The notes beneath the pieces were generated by a model that saw only the letters and a list, made by a program, of their open reading frames with translations, searched no databases and was not told the DNA's origin. This document shows, one piece after another, positions 11,901 to 23,687 of a stretch of DNA of 64,000 nt. The DNA is from Lactuca virosa (taxonomy: Eukaryota; Streptophyta; Magnoliopsida; Asterales; Asteraceae). Each line of letters begins with the position of its first letter. The stretch's first letter is position 1. Location of the stretch: positions 405,031,937 through 405,095,936 of the forward strand of contig CAKMRJ010001112.1 of assembly GCA_928212115.1 (NCBI GenBank). Direction: 5' to 3'. The translations under genes were made by a program, and so were the position numbers.

Positions 11901-12640
11901 TCACTTTGCATGTTTTGACTTCCTGAATAATAAGATTATTCAAACTCCATAGTCGCTCGTACTTTTGGAAGTAAGTAGTGAATCAAGACTGTCGTGAATT
12001 GGATTGCAGACTGTCTAAGGATAGACATGGCAATAGAATTGCTGCAATGTTAATGAGTACTCAGAAATTGAGATTTGAGTATTGGATAAACCCTCGCTCA
12101 GAGTATCACTTCATGGAATTCATCACGAGTAATACTGAGACGATAATATCTTATAATCTTGAAACGAAGATATATGAGTTGTAATTTACAAAGTCGGTTA
12201 TACATTGGTGATACGAAAACGCATCAGTAACTTGGTGTTATAAAACGTATTGTCATGTATAATTTGATGAGTAAAAGATACAAGCATATGAGTCAACGTT
12301 TATTCGTTCCTTTTGCCCTAACCGGAAAAGCGATATCTGTGAGCCCCTCGATGATTTGGTGTTGACTTATGTGCTGGGCCCAGCCAGGACTAAATTGATG
12401 TGTTCAATTAGAAGTCCTACATCATCACAAATTAGAAATCGGGAAACATAGATTCTGGACAAAGAGATTGATTACATTCCATGTCTTATGTCTAGGGATA
12501 TCTTGCAGAACGAAGGATTATATGATCACTTATCTAAGGACACGTAACTGACTGGGTCAGAGTTCAGCAGCAGCTTTTGGAAGCTACAATTTGCTGGTCA
12601 AATTTAGAAGTCATACTAGCAATTATAGTTACAAACTTAT
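8984..12640 (+). other. Element G noncoding interior
   Basis: 3.6 kb with only short chance frames and no recognisable pol domain. A roughly 55-bp direct repeat occurs at about 10464-10530 and 10979-11037 ('cgacatccctcttcatagtt' in both). Two AGTGGGAGCAT words near 10742 and 10789 resemble the element's polypurine tract. No terminator or RNA gene recognised. Confidence 0.6.
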
Positions 12641-12653
12641 CCAAGTGGGAGAC
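12641..12653 (+). other. Element G polypurine tract
   Basis: CCAAGTGGGAGAC directly before the right LTR; AGTGGGAGA is typical for copia elements. Confidence 0.8.
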
Positions 12654-13512
12654 TGTTGGATTAGGTGTCTAAGCCCATAACTATAATTGGTATGTACTTG
12701 AATTGATAGCAGCACAGTCCTTTTGGGTTGCCCTCAAACCTACCAACTGGACAAGGAAATTATGAAAGGAGAGATATTAATTTATAAGATTAATAAATTA
12801 ATATAAATGATTTATTAATATGTTAAAAGATTAATATATTAATTAGAAATCATTATGTTTAATTAATAGTTAGCCATAAATTAATCAGAATTAATTTTGG
12901 GGTTAAAAGTATTAATTATAAAGTGCAGGGACTAGTTTGCAATTATCAGATAGTTGAGTGGAAGGCTCCAGAACCTCCTTGGAAGGAGGTGGACGAAATC
13001 TATAGGGGAAACCCTAAGGATTTCGTCCAAGGGGCTTTGGATAAGGCCTTTGGATTAACTTAGGCCCCAAGCAACGGAGTATTAGGGTTTTCCCTAAACC
13101 CTAGATCCCTCAGCTATATAAGGAGCCTCCCAGCTCCTAAATTCGGCCACTCCTTCATTGGTGAAACCCTAGGGCCGAAAATTGCATACTCCCTCTCTAT
13201 CTCTCTCCTTCTAATGTCCTTCTTGCTAGCTCTTGGGTGTGATTCCATTAGAGGCATTACATTTGTGGTGCTAAGCTTCCAAGAAGATCAAGATCAAGAT
13301 CAAGAGGATTGTCAATTGTTTGTTATAACAATTGAAAGGTATGTAACTCTTAAACTCTAGTTTGTTAATTTCGAAATTAGCCTCTCTCCTCTAGGGTTCT
13401 TGTTTTGAAATTCAAAGTTATATGTTCAATAGTTAAAACATAGATCCAAAGTAGGTTGCATGTGAACTTAGGAATTGTTTTCTAGTTTATTTGTTTCACC
13501 TAAAACCCATCA
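12654..13512 (+). repeat. Element G right LTR
   Basis: 859 bp and nearly identical to the left LTR; differs by a few substitutions and one GATCAA unit, pointing to a fairly recent insertion. Confidence 0.93.
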
Positions 13513-13517
13513 GTAGG

Positions 13518-14039
13518 TGCATGCAAGAACCGACTAACTTGATTTAATGTGTAGGATAGATCAGGATGAGTGATGATGAGGTATTGCAAAGCACCCACCG
13601 GAGAACGATAGAGTTTGGTCATGAAACGGGTCACCATGACTAGTTAATGCCTCTGAGGTAGAAAGTGGAGTATAAATTGGTTTTCCATCCAACAAAACCA
13701 GCTTTGGACATAATATCTAAGGCATATTTAGATTCCGTGAGAAAAAACCCATTAGTAGTGTAAACAACCTCCAGTCCAAAGAAATAGCTGAGTTTGCAAA
13801 GGTCTTAATTGCAAATTCCTTATGTAATCTAGCAATAAATGCTACAATAACCGTCCGATTATTTCATGGTAAAATTATGTCATCGACATAAACAAGAAGA
13901 AATAGAATGCTTGAGCCTCTTTTAAACATGAACAAAGAAGGGTCCGCATGACTGTAAGTGAAACCAACTTGGATTAGAAAGGAACTAAGGAGTTGAAACC
14001 AAGCTCTTGGAGCTTGTTTCAAGCCATAAAGTTCCTTTT
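13518..14039 (-). pseudogene. Copia A reverse transcriptase fragment
   Basis: Minus strand: KKELYGLKQAPRAWFQLL, then FTYSHADPSLF and LLVYVDDI, the copia RT active-site box (YVDD), near 13870-13890. RT copies element RNA to DNA. Stops and frameshifts are present further on. Bounded by element G on the left and element B on the right. Confidence 0.8.
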
Positions 14040-14044
14040 TAAGA

Positions 14045-15697
14045 TGATAAGTCTATTTTATGAATATACTAAATTGTCATAAATATGTTGAATTGATGTA
14101 TAATTGTCCAAGAATGGAACTACTTTGATGAGTTGTTGAACTTTATATGCAGGAAACTACTTAGTTCTAAAGTAGGAAGAACCCGCAAGAAAAACGAGCA
14201 AAAGGAAGCTAACAAGCATGAGAGACGAATTGCTCAAGGAATGAAGAAAAATGGTGCTGAGAAATTTGACCACTCTTCAATGTTTTGATCATATCTCAAG
14301 ATATAGAGCTCCGATTGACATGAAGAAAGACGTTTCGGAAACTAGACAAATTTTCCTACAACTTTCATGTTTTGGGTTTTTACTGATTCTACCGTTTTCA
14401 TCACCAAAAAGGGGCACCAAAGATGAAGGACGTCCTAGAATGCGTCTAAGATGTCCCCTAGGACGCCTGCCCGTTTTAGGCCATTTTCAAGTGCAAATCA
14501 ATGACGACAGAAGCCATGTAAAACGCCACGAAGGACGCTCATACATCCTATATGACGTCTAAGACGCCTACTAGGACGTCGACGCGGAAACAACTTCAAA
14601 AATCAGTTTTACAGCACCTATTTAAAGGAGATTTAACCCTAATCGATTTAGGACTTCTTCCCTGCGATTTTCCATAGTTTTGGAGGGTTCCAAACACATT
14701 CAAAGCTTCTCCAAACAAATTTTTGATCACTCCAATCCGGTTTGAAGACGAGAAATCATCAAGTTCATAAGGATTCAACATTAGAAGATTGTTCAACCAA
14801 GGATGTTCATCATCACTACTATAATTTCAGAATTTCCTTACTTGCCGCTCAAGGTTTTATTGTTTCAAGATTTGATAATCATTAGGTTATAATTGTTTCA
14901 TGATTTCAAGTTTGTTATTGGATTTTGTTATGCATTTTATTCATTTCATTCAAGTTATTTGTTTTATGAACTCAATGGAAGGCTAAACCATTAGGGTTAC
15001 TTCCGGGGATGTTTAGGACTTTTGGATGAACACACTTAATTATTACTTGATTCTAGTTAATTTCCATTGTTTCTTTTATGCTTCATGTGATAATCTTTGG
15101 TAATGATAATTTAAATTGGGTTGTATGAATTGTTTGATGTCATAATTAAAATTTTTTATTGTCAATTCATCATTTGTTCCAAGTTCAATTAGTTTAGGAA
15201 TAAAGACAAGTGATTGAATCAACACATATTATTCCAACTTATGATATTGAATCTTAATGCGGTAATAGGTAGTTGTAAGACATTTTATTGCTAGTTCACT
15301 AATTGTTCCTAATCCATTTGGACATAAATGAGTAAGACAATTAGTTGAATGAACATCTAGTGTGCCCAAAACTATGTGTTACAAGTTAATAAACCCCAAT
15401 TGCATCTAAGTAATTGAATTAGGATTCTAGGGAAGAAAGTGTGTAAACCTAACTGTTTGTAACTGAACCGGGAGTACCTTGCCTTTCTCATTGAGAGTTT
15501 CGTTTTTATTAATAAATTTCCAAGTTTTTGTTTGATCTTTGTTTACGTCTTTTTCGTGACAATTGCTAATAGTATATTCTTGTTGACTATTTTCACACAA
15601 AGTTTGACCACAAATTCCTCGTGGATTCGACTCTTACTTACCCTAGCTATCTAGTGGTTTTTGAGGTTATTTTTGATTGAGACAACGACCTCGATCA
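14045..15697 (+). repeat. Element B left LTR
   Basis: 1653 bp. Carries the palindrome AGGACGTCCT (14427-14436) and several GACGTC/GGACGCC words up to about 14583, then a TATA-like TATTTAAAGG (14619-14628). The rest is AT-rich. Confidence 0.93.
14619..14628 (+). promoter_or_regulatory. TATA-like box in element B LTR with upstream GACGTC palindromes
   Basis: TATTTAAAGG, also at 19097-19106 in the other LTR. The 14427-14583 stretch just upstream is rich in TGACGTC-like words, which could bind bZIP factors. Confidence 0.5.
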
Positions 15698-15702
15698 AAA
15701 TT

Positions 15703-15720
15703 TGGCACCGTTGCCGGGGA
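15703..15720 (+). other. Element B primer binding site (tRNA-Asp type)
   Basis: TGGCACCGTTGCCGGGGA, one mismatch to the complement of the plant tRNA-Asp 3' end, the primer known for Athila-type elements. Confidence 0.8.
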
Positions 15721-15761
15721 GATTGTGCGCTTGAATTATTGTTTTAAAGTAGTCCTTATAT

Positions 15762-15790
15762 TTTTATTTTATTTTATTTTATTTTATTTT
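15762..15790 (+). repeat. (ATTTT)n repeat in element B leader
   Basis: Six or so units of ATTTT just upstream of the ORF. Confidence 0.85.
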
Positions 15791-15844
15791 TAGTTCAGAA
15801 TCTTCACTCTTTTACTGTTTTTTTTTGTGTAGGCACGGTGGTGA

Positions 15845-17086
15845 ATGGAAGAATATACTTACATGAATCAAGATATGTGGTGGGAGAGAGAAACTTCAGG
15901 CCAATATCAATATTATAATGATCTCTACTATGAGTCATATAATGATGATACATGTGATGATCCATATGATGATGATTGTTGGTGGACTGACAATTCAACC
16001 CAAAGCCAACACCATGAATCACCTTGTTTTCTGGAGGACCAAGAATCAGATGAATCTTCATTTAGTAAGAAGTTGGATCAAATGTTGGACATGTTGAATG
16101 AAACCTTCAACAAAGAAGAAGACAACTCCAAGTCAATTTCAATTATTGAAAAACAATTAGAACTTATAGTCGAGCAACTAAATCAACAACCTTCAGACAA
16201 TCTTTCAGGCACTACACTGGTGAATGAGGTAAGTTTTCTATGCAATGATAATATTGTGCATAATACTACACCACTCGAACTTGAGGTTGTGGTGGAGGAT
16301 GATGTACCTTTAATTGATAATGATACACAAAAGATGTTTGAAATCAAAGAAGTTGTAATTGAATTGGAAAAGTATAATGAAGAGTTTCATGAGTTAGAAG
16401 CGTCCAAAGTTGGGGAGGGGTTTGTGGAGGCTAATACCACCCCCTACCTAACAACTTTTAAAAAAACCGACCCACAACTTCTTCTGATGGATTCTAAAAT
16501 ATTGGCCAAATACAAACAACCAAGTATAATAATTGATCGTCCTTTTTTTAAAACTATATATGCTCATATTAGTTGCCAGGCAGGTGCGATAAATGTGACA
16601 TTTGTAAGCCATAAACTGAGACTCCTATTATTTGGACATACTAATGATCCTCCAATTAGTGGTGACCTGTTTGTAATCAATACTTTGGATGATTATGTTT
16701 ATGAGCATACCGCAAATATGCTCTATTACACCACCCACAATTTGGAGAAACTTTTTCCTTATCATAGGTTAATAGAATTGGATGGGGTCGAGTTGCAACA
16801 CGTGAAGAAGAAATTATGGACCAAGAAACATGATGTCGTGCTTACCCACAAATCAAAGATGAAGATGTTTCATGACACCAAACATCGATTCAAGAAGTCC
16901 ATTAATAAAAGTTACGCTTGGCTGTTCAAATCAAGGTTTAAGCGTCATCATGGAAAGATTAAATGCAAAATGGTTTATTTACATAAGGTCAAAGAATGCA
17001 TTCCACATGATCTGATTCCCCAAAGTAAGGTGAACGACCTCATGGATGACTTTCAAGGATGTCAACTAACATATGATCCTCCATAG
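15845..17086 (+). CDS. 413-aa ORF of element B, function unknown, weak protease-like segment
   Basis: Start chosen at the first ATG after the leader (GTGGTGAATGGAAG). Residues 1-70 are rich in Asp, Glu and Tyr. Residues 72-115 look helical (LDQMLDMLNETF, IIEKQLELIVEQLNQ). Residues 228-265 (IIIDRPFFKTIYA, QAGAINVTF) recall the C-terminal half of the retroviral-type aspartic protease of Athila/Tat polyproteins (the 'LGRPFL.T..A.ID' region), but the catalytic DSG is not seen. Residues 318-390 are strongly basic. It may be a fused remnant of gag and protease, or a protein kept by a non-autonomous element. Domain assignment is tentative. Confidence 0.55.
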   Translation: MEEYTYMNQDMWWERETSGQYQYYNDLYYESYNDDTCDDPYDDDCWWTDNSTQSQHHESPCFLEDQESDESSFSKKLDQMLDMLNETFNKEEDNSKSISIIEKQLELIVEQLNQQPSDNLSGTTLVNEVSFLCNDNIVHNTTPLELEVVVEDDVPLIDNDTQKMFEIKEVVIELEKYNEEFHELEASKVGEGFVEANTTPYLTTFKKTDPQLLLMDSKILAKYKQPSIIIDRPFFKTIYAHISCQAGAINVTFVSHKLRLLLFGHTNDPPISGDLFVINTLDDYVYEHTANMLYYTTHNLEKLFPYHRLIELDGVELQHVKKKLWTKKHDVVLTHKSKMKMFHDTKHRFKKSINKSYAWLFKSRFKRHHGKIKCKMVYLHKVKECIPHDLIPQSKVNDLMDDFQGCQLTYDPP

Positions 17087-18508
17087 ACATCGGTCGAGGT
17101 AACCCGTCCCACTAATGACATTAAACTTGGCAATTTTGGAACTTTGTGGGTAAGTTCACTGCAAACCCTCACGAGACTTCACTCGTCCACTAGGGATAAC
17201 CTAGGGGTTTAAAAGGCTTGTTGCACGTGCCAAGTGCAATCGTGGACCCGACGAAACTTAGGGGGTAGTTAGTTTAGTTTATTTTATATTTGATTTGATT
17301 TGTGTGCTTGTAGTTGGTTTCTTTATTATTTTAGGAATTTATCTTTTGATGCATCGAGGACGATGCAAGACTTAAAGTTGGAGAGGGGTGTACAAAAGAA
17401 GAAAACGAAAGACTGGAGAAAAATTAAAAAAAAAAATATTTTTTCGGTTTTCATTCGGGCATAACGAAATATTATGCAATTGAGATGAATGTGGGGAATC
17501 AAACCGCCTCTACCATCGGTACCATTAGGTGTGTCGTTCTCCTCATTTGTATTATTTTTATTAGTTTTGATGATTTTTATTAGGTAATCATTTTGGGATA
17601 AATGAATGTTATCTTAATTTTTTTATTATCTTATTTTACCGAGTTGGTCATCGTGAAATCTGTGATGAGCTAGTAGCTTCTCTATATCTTGAATGTAACT
17701 CATCAAGATGGAAAATGATAGGAGTTTCATATATCGAGTCATAATATCTATTTAATTTTGATTTTGTGGGTTGCTCAGCCAGTTTAGAAATATTTATATT
17801 TATTTAGAAATTGTTATGTGAAATACCCAAGTTTGAAAAATGAAGGTTTTTGGCTCGAGCCTACGATCTTTTAACTGAGGACCCAACTGAACAATATGTG
17901 TCATCACGCTCTGTGTACTTGGTCTTACTTACTCCTGCACCTTTGGGGTTGGGAGGAGACTATTATTGTTTTCACACAACCAAAAAGCATCATAAAACAT
18001 TGAAGAACTTCCAAGTATATAGATTCAAGCTCAAGTCAAATACAAAGATGATCAAATCCGATGAAGCCATCAAAGAACTTGAAGAATGCTCAATCAATAT
18101 AAATATTAAGAAAAGTTCAAGTTGAAGACATTGTGTGAAACAATATGTGACCCCTCAATAGCGGGAGTGTATGGGTTGGTCCATTAAGTGTTACCGACCG
18201 CGCTAACTATGTTAGTGAACCTTGAAAATGGGACTTTAGCAATGAGTTCAACTGATTACTCATGAGGTTGATTATTGGAAAGGGTTCAAAAAGTCGAGGG
18301 TTTCAAACAACAAAGTAAAATAAGCATAACACGTATTTTGTTTAAAAGTCCGGATAAACAACTAATAATCCCCAAAATCAATTTATTGTGATGATTGAAA
18401 GTATTATGATAAAATGTACGGAATTCATGATTCCATTGAGTTTTTCTTAGGATGAGAGATTAAGCCTACGCTGATTATTTCAGGCCAATCTCGGGGTGAG
18501 TTTGGAAT
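17087..18508 (+). other. Element B 3' noncoding region
   Basis: No convincing gene. It includes the string 'gatgcatcgaggacgatgca' followed by AAAGTTGGAGAGGGGT (about 17350-17387), like the purine-rich motif found downstream of pol in Tat/Athila elements. A 91-codon frame (17850-18125) has no recognisable domain and is probably chance. Confidence 0.55.
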
Positions 18509-18523
18509 AAAGTTGGGGATGTT
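18509..18523 (+). other. Element B polypurine tract
   Basis: AAAGTTGGGGATGTT directly before the right LTR. Confidence 0.65.
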
Positions 18524-20175
18524 TGATAAGTCTATTTTATGAATATACTAAATTGTCATAAATCTGTTGAATTGATGTATAATTGTCCAAGAATGGCACT
18601 ACTTTGATGAGTTGTTGAACTTTATATGCAGGCAACTACTTAGTGATAAAGTAGGCGGAACCCGCAAGAAAAACGAGCAAAAGGTAGCTAACAAGCATGA
18701 GAGACGAATTGCTAAATGAATGAAGAAAAATGGTGCTGAGAAATTTGAACACTCTTCAATGTTTTGATCATATCTCAAGATCTAGAGCTCCGATTGACAT
18801 GAAGAAAGAAGTTTTAGAAACTAGACAAATTTTCCTACAACTTTCATGTTTTGGGTTTTTACTGATTCTACCGTTTTCATCACCAAAAGGGGCACCAAAG
18901 AAGAAGGACGTCCTAGAACGCGTCTAAGACGTCCCCTAGGACGCCTACCCGTTTTAGGCCATTTTCAAGTGCAAATCAAGGACGACAGAAGCCATGTAAA
19001 ACAACATGAAGGACACGCATACGTCCTATATGACGTCTAAGACGCCTACTAGGACGCCAACGCGGAAACAACTCTGAAAATCAGTTTTTCAGCACCTATT
19101 TAAAGGAGATTTAACCCTAATCGATTTAGGACTTCTTCCCTGCGATTTTCCAAAGTTTTGGAGGGTTCCAAACACATTCAAATCTTCTCCAAACACATTT
19201 TTGATCACTCCAATCCGGTTTCAAGACGAGAAATCATCAAGTTCATAAGGATTCAACATTAGAAGATTGTTCAACCAAGGATGTTCATCATCACTACTAC
19301 AATTTCAGAATTTCCTTACTTGCCCCTCAAGGTTTTATTGTTTCAAGATTTGATAATCATTAGGTTATAATTGTTTCATGATTTCAAGTTTGTTATTGGA
19401 TTTTATTATGCATTTTATTCATTTCATTCAAGTTATTTGTTTTATGAATTCAATGGAAGGCTAAACCATTAGGGTTACTTCCGGGGATGCTTAGGACTTT
19501 TGGATGAACACACTTGATTATTACTTGATTCTAGTTAATTTCAATTGTGTCTTTTGTGCTTCATGTGATGATCTTTGGTAATGATAATTTAAATTGGGTT
19601 GTATGAATTGTTTGATGTCATAATTAAAATTTTTTATTGTCAATTCATCATTTGTTCCAAGTTCAATTAGTTTAGGAATAAAGACAAGTGACTGAATCAA
19701 CATATATTATTCCAACTTATGATATTGAATCTTAATGCGGTAATAGGTAGTTGTATGACATTTTATTGCTAGTTCACTAATTGTTCCTAATCCATTTGGA
19801 CATAAATGAGTAAGACAATTAGTTGAATGAACATCTAGTGTGCCCAAAACTATGTGTTACAAGTTAATAAACCCCAATTGCATCTAAGTAATTGAATTAG
19901 GATTCTAGGGAAGAAAGTGTGTAAACCTAACTGTTTGTAACTGAACCGGGAGTACCTTGCCTTTCTCATTGAGAGTTTCGTTTTTATTAATAAATTTCCA
20001 AGTTTTTGTTTGATCTTTGTTTAAGTCTTTTTCGTGACAATTGCTAATAGTATATTCTTGTTGACTATTTTCACACAAAGTTTGACCACAAACTCCTCGT
20101 GGATTCGACTCTTACTTACCCTAGCTATCTAGTGGTTTTTGAGGTTATTTTTGATTGAGACAACGACCTCGATCA
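18524..20175 (+). repeat. Element B right LTR
   Basis: 1652 bp; same ends and contents as the left LTR, including AGGACGTCCT at 18905-18914. Confidence 0.93.
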
Positions 20176-20180
20176 TAAGA

Positions 20181-21974
20181 CGACACACATAACTTGGAAA
20201 CTGTGAGTCAATGAAACCATATGGCTGTTCCATGAAGACAGTTTCATTAAGATGCCATTAATAAATTCGTTATTTACATAAACTTGATGTAAAATCCAAT
20301 TTTGATGAACTGCAAGAGAAAGGATGATATGTAAAGTCGAAGCTTTCACAACCGTGCTAAAAGTATGAGAATAATCAAGACCCAATATTTGAGTGAAGCC
20401 TTGGGCGACTAATCGTGATTTGTATCAATCTATAGAACCATTAGACCGATACTCTATGCGAAAGACCCATTTGGATCCAACAATGTTAGTTGTAGTTGGT
20501 CTAGGAACCAATTTGCATGTTTCATTATTTCAAGGGCTTGTATTTCAACATTCATGGCGTTAAGCCATTTGGAATGCTTGTAGGTTGTTTTGAAACCCTT
20601 TGGTACTTTATGAGATAATAAAACCATGTGTAAAGCACTTGATGTGAGAGCTATGAAGTCTAGGAATCCACGAAGCTTGAAGATTCCAGCCTTACCTCGT
20701 GTAATCATGGGATGTGTCGAGGCAGGAAGAGGAGGAGAGTCCGTAGCAACAGGTGCAGGAGAGACAGACTCAGAGTTCGTTGGAGGTACATCGTCATCAG
20801 GTGTTGAAGTGAACCTGGGAACAAAGTTGTCGAAATCAGGACACAAACGACATGGGCTTGGGATCGTTGAGGTAGCATTGTGTGTTCGAGGAGGTGCACC
20901 GCTAGAAATTGATTGGGTCGATGGTGGTGCACTTACTTCTTCAAAATTTGATAAATACATGCTAGCATCAGACAAAGAAACATTACTGGTGAACGGAAAT
21001 AGAGTCTCATTAAACTTAGCATGCTGAGTGGTGTAGATCTTAGAAGTAGCCATATCAAGACACTGGTAACCTTTGTATAGGGTGCTATACCCAATGAAAA
21101 CACATGGGATGCTATGTGGAGCAAGTTTATGATCTGAATAGTTCCTTAAATAAGGACATACTCGACATCCAAAGGTACGAAACACATGAAAATTTGGCCG
21201 AGTTTTAAAAAAGAAGCTCGAATGGAGACTTGTTGTCAAGCACGTGTGATGGAAGTTGATTAATAATGTATACGCCCAAACTAAAAGCATCAACCCATAA
21301 GGAATTCGGTGTACTTGCGTTAAATAACATAGCCAACCCAGTTTCGGTGATATGATGATGTTTACGCTCATCACGCTTATTTTGTTCAGGTGTATAAGGG
21401 CGTGTAAAACGATGATGAGTACCATTTTCAGAAAATAAGGTTTTGCCTTGGTTGTTTAAGAATTCAGTGTTACCATCAATTTGAAAACCTTAAACTTGCA
21501 TGAAAAATGAGTTTGAACAAATGCCAAAAAAGTTTTAAGAACCGTTACAAAGTCATATTTGTGCTTCAAAGGATAGAACCAAGTAAATTAGGAGAAGTCA
21601 TCAACAAAAATAGTATAATAAATATAACCATCAGTAGATAAAACAGGTGCAAGACCCCATAAATCACAATGTATCATATTCAACACAAGAAAAGATCATT
21701 TTTCATTTAAAGGAAACAAAAGCTTATGACTTTTAGATATCTCACAAGATGAGCAAACACGAGGTTTAGGTAAAAAAGAAGTATAAAAAATGGCCTAGTT
21801 TATGCAACAAAGAAATAATAGGTACTGAAACATGTCCTAGACGACTATGATAGAGCTCATAAGAAGCACGAAGCCTATTGGATTTAAGCATATAAGCCCA
21901 TTATCAACTTTGCCCTTCGCTAGCACCTCCTTGGTGAGTCGTTTCTTAATTGAAAATTTTTTATTAGATAATAA
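20181..21974 (-). pseudogene. Copia A integrase to early RT
   Basis: On the minus strand: the GAG-pre-integrase end (TKEVLAKGKVDNG, about 21900-21950), integrase core traces (CDLWG near 21655 and a VDDFS-like stretch near 21600), then NFHVFRTFGCRVCPYLRNYS and GYSTLYKGYQCLD (integrase C-terminal part, about 21050-21190), a Ser/Pro-rich linker, and the start of RT (VKASTLHIILSLAVHQNW, about 20280-20350). Integrase joins the DNA copy to the host chromosome. Several stops and frameshifts show it is dead. It is interrupted by element F at its N-terminal side and by element B at the RT side. Confidence 0.8.
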
Positions 21975-22254
21975 TGTTGGTGTTAATCCAAACTTAGTCA
22001 AACTCAAGTAATTATCTTTAAGGTTTGAATAAGTAAAGGCCATGTTGGCCACGTTTTTAGAATAGTTTAGATAGGTTTAGTTGGCTCCTGTTTTACTGCT
22101 TTGACTAGGTAGAGTTTGTTTCCCTTAAAAGTGGAATAGGCAGCTAGGTACGTGTATATATATTGTATGTTCTGGTATTGAATGAAATACAAGAGTTTAG
22201 AAAGATGTAGCCCTACGTATGTTTTGGGTTTGTTCACAGGGGCATGTTCCAACA
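21975..22254 (+). repeat. Element F left LTR
   Basis: About 280 bp; ends ATGTTCCAACA just before the primer site. Diverged from the right LTR by substitutions and indels. Confidence 0.65.
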
Positions 22255-22256
22255 CT

Positions 22257-22268
22257 TGGTATCGGAGC
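22257..22268 (+). other. Element F primer binding site
   Basis: TGGTATCGGAGC, one mismatch to the tRNA-iMet complement. Confidence 0.75.
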
Positions 22269-22316
22269 ATAAGCATAACCTGGTGAATGCCCAAATATCA
22301 ACCCCGTAAGAAAGAA

Positions 22317-23266
22317 ATGAGTGACAAAACAAATAAAGATGGTCTGATTACACTTCAATATCCGCTGTTGTCCAAAACCAATTACACAGCATGGGCGATT
22401 AAGATGACAGTTTTTATGCAAGCCCAAGGTATGTGGGATGCTGTCGACCCCAAGAATCCTCGAGAAGTTGTTGAAGCCCGGAAGGACAAGATAGCACTCG
22501 CTGCTATCTACCAGGGTATACCGGAAGACATGTTGTTGTCCATTGCAGAGAAGGAAACAGCAAAAGATGCTTGGGAAACTCTCAAGACGATGTACCTAGG
22601 TGCAGATAGAGTTAGGACTGCAAAAGTGCAGACATTGAAGGCCGAATTTGAAGTGTTAAACATGAAGGAGAAGGAAATGGTAGATGAGTTTTACATGAAG
22701 ATGAACAATGTGGTGAGCAACATACGGGCCTTAGGTGACAAGGTTGAAGAAGCGTATGTCATCAAGAAATTACTCAGAGCTGTCCCAACCAAATTTCTAC
22801 AAATTGCTTCAACGATTGAGCAATTTGGAGATTTGGAAACTATGACCATCGAAGAAGTCGTCGGAAGATTAAAGACTCACGAAGAAAGATTCAAGGGATA
22901 TGGAGATAATGAGGAGCAATGGCTCCTGCTCACACATGAAGAATGGCTTGAAAGGTCAAATCTAAGAAGTGATGACTCGAGATCACCACAAAAGGGTCAT
23001 GGGTCTGATGATAACTCTTCCAGGGGACGAGGAAGGGGTCGTGGACGAGGTGGAAGCAGAGGAGGACATCGGGGAGGTGGCACACACAATTATCGTGAAG
23101 GTGGACAAGGATCATCAGGAGGTCGCGATAAGAGTAAGATCAAATGTTTCAATTGAAATGAATATGGTCATTATTCCTATGAATGTCCTGAACCACAACA
23201 AGACAGAAACCAAGAGGCTAACTTGGTTCAAGCTCATGAAGATGAAGAACATGCATTGTTATAAAA
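22317..23266 (+). pseudogene. Element F gag, stop codon inside the zinc knuckle
   Basis: The likely start is MSDKTNKDGL at 22317 (an in-frame ATG exists at 22287). The frame stays open to 23156. It has the features of copia gag: LLSKTNYTAWAIKM near the N-terminus, KDAWETLKTMYLGADRV, and EEVVGRLKTHEERFKG, followed by a Gly/Arg-rich tract (RGRGRGRGRGGSRGGHRGG). The CCHC knuckle reads CFN*NEYGHYSYEC: the second Cys codon is TGA (23154-23156). Downstream residues up to NLVQAHEDEEHALL continue in the same frame. Apart from this one base it is well kept. Confidence 0.85.
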
Positions 23267-23343
23267 AAAAAATCCATTGGTATGGTGAAGCTTAAGGAGG
23301 TACTGGTGCAAAGAATCAACCAACATTCGGATTAGGGGGTGAA

Positions 23344-23687
23344 TATTGGAGTAATCCGAATGTATGAAGGGTAGTTTAGTCACTTATTGTTTTCTATTAG
23401 GATAGAGTCAAAGTCACATGGTTGCAGGTGGCATAAACCCAGGAATGGGTTGTTATCTTTTCCTGTTTTGTTGGTCAGTTTAGCTATTTAACTAGGTAGG
23501 AGTCGTATTTTCATGTGTGTGTTTTTCTTTGAAGGTTTTCTCAGATAATAAGATGTTATGGTTATGATGTCTTTATATCTTTTTTGTTCCTTTCCCAGTT
23601 ACATTATGCAGCAGAAGAGCTGCACTAGTATGTCTTGTTTTTGAGTTGTGCATGCTGAGTTGTGCATGCAGGGGGTTGATCCCAACA
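23344..23687 (+). repeat. Element F right LTR
   Basis: About 344 bp, preceded by a G-rich purine tract at 23331-23343. Confidence 0.65.

Larger units (their letters stand above)
5970..13512 (+). mobile_element. Element G: gag-only copia-type LTR retrotransposon (TR-GAG type)
   Basis: A complete structural unit: 5-bp target duplication GTAGG (5965-5969 and 13513-13517), LTRs of 864 and 859 bp starting TGTTGGATTAGG and ending AACCCATCA, a primer site just inside the left LTR and polypurine tract AAGTGGGAGAC before the right LTR. The only supportable protein is a gag (8180-8983, spliced). The remaining 3.6 kb has no protease, integrase or RT. This matches the described class of terminal-repeat elements with a gag domain, which would need pol from another element. 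Confidence 0.92.
14045..20175 (+). mobile_element. Element B: non-autonomous Athila-like gypsy LTR element
   Basis: Perfect 5-bp target duplication TAAGA (14040-14044 and 20176-20180), LTRs of 1653 and 1652 bp (TGATAAGTC...CTCGATCA), and a primer site matching the tRNA-Asp complement, as in the Athila/Tat side of Ty3/gypsy. The interior (2.8 kb) has a single sizeable frame of 413 codons and no RT or integrase. It sits inside copia A's RT gene. The LTRs are very similar, so the insertion is not old. Confidence 0.92.
21975..23687 (+). mobile_element. Element F: short gag-only copia-type element (1.7 kb)
   Basis: LTR-like ends at 21975-22254 and 23344-23687 that are clearly related but diverged (starts TGTTGGTGTTAATCC and TATTGGAGTAATCC; both end CCAACA). 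A primer site follows the left LTR and a purine tract (TTAGGGGGTGAA) precedes the right one. Only gag lies between. The 5-bp flanks (AATAA, CTAAA) do not match perfectly, in line with greater age. It splits copia A between protease and integrase. Confidence 0.75.

Noticed and set aside
17850..18125. 91-codon ORF as a second gene of element B
   Set aside because: No recognisable domain, weak start context, and located in 3' sequence normally noncoding in such elements.
20626..21027. 133-codon plus-strand frame
   Set aside because: Antisense to the copia A integrase/RT linker, which reads well on the minus strand.
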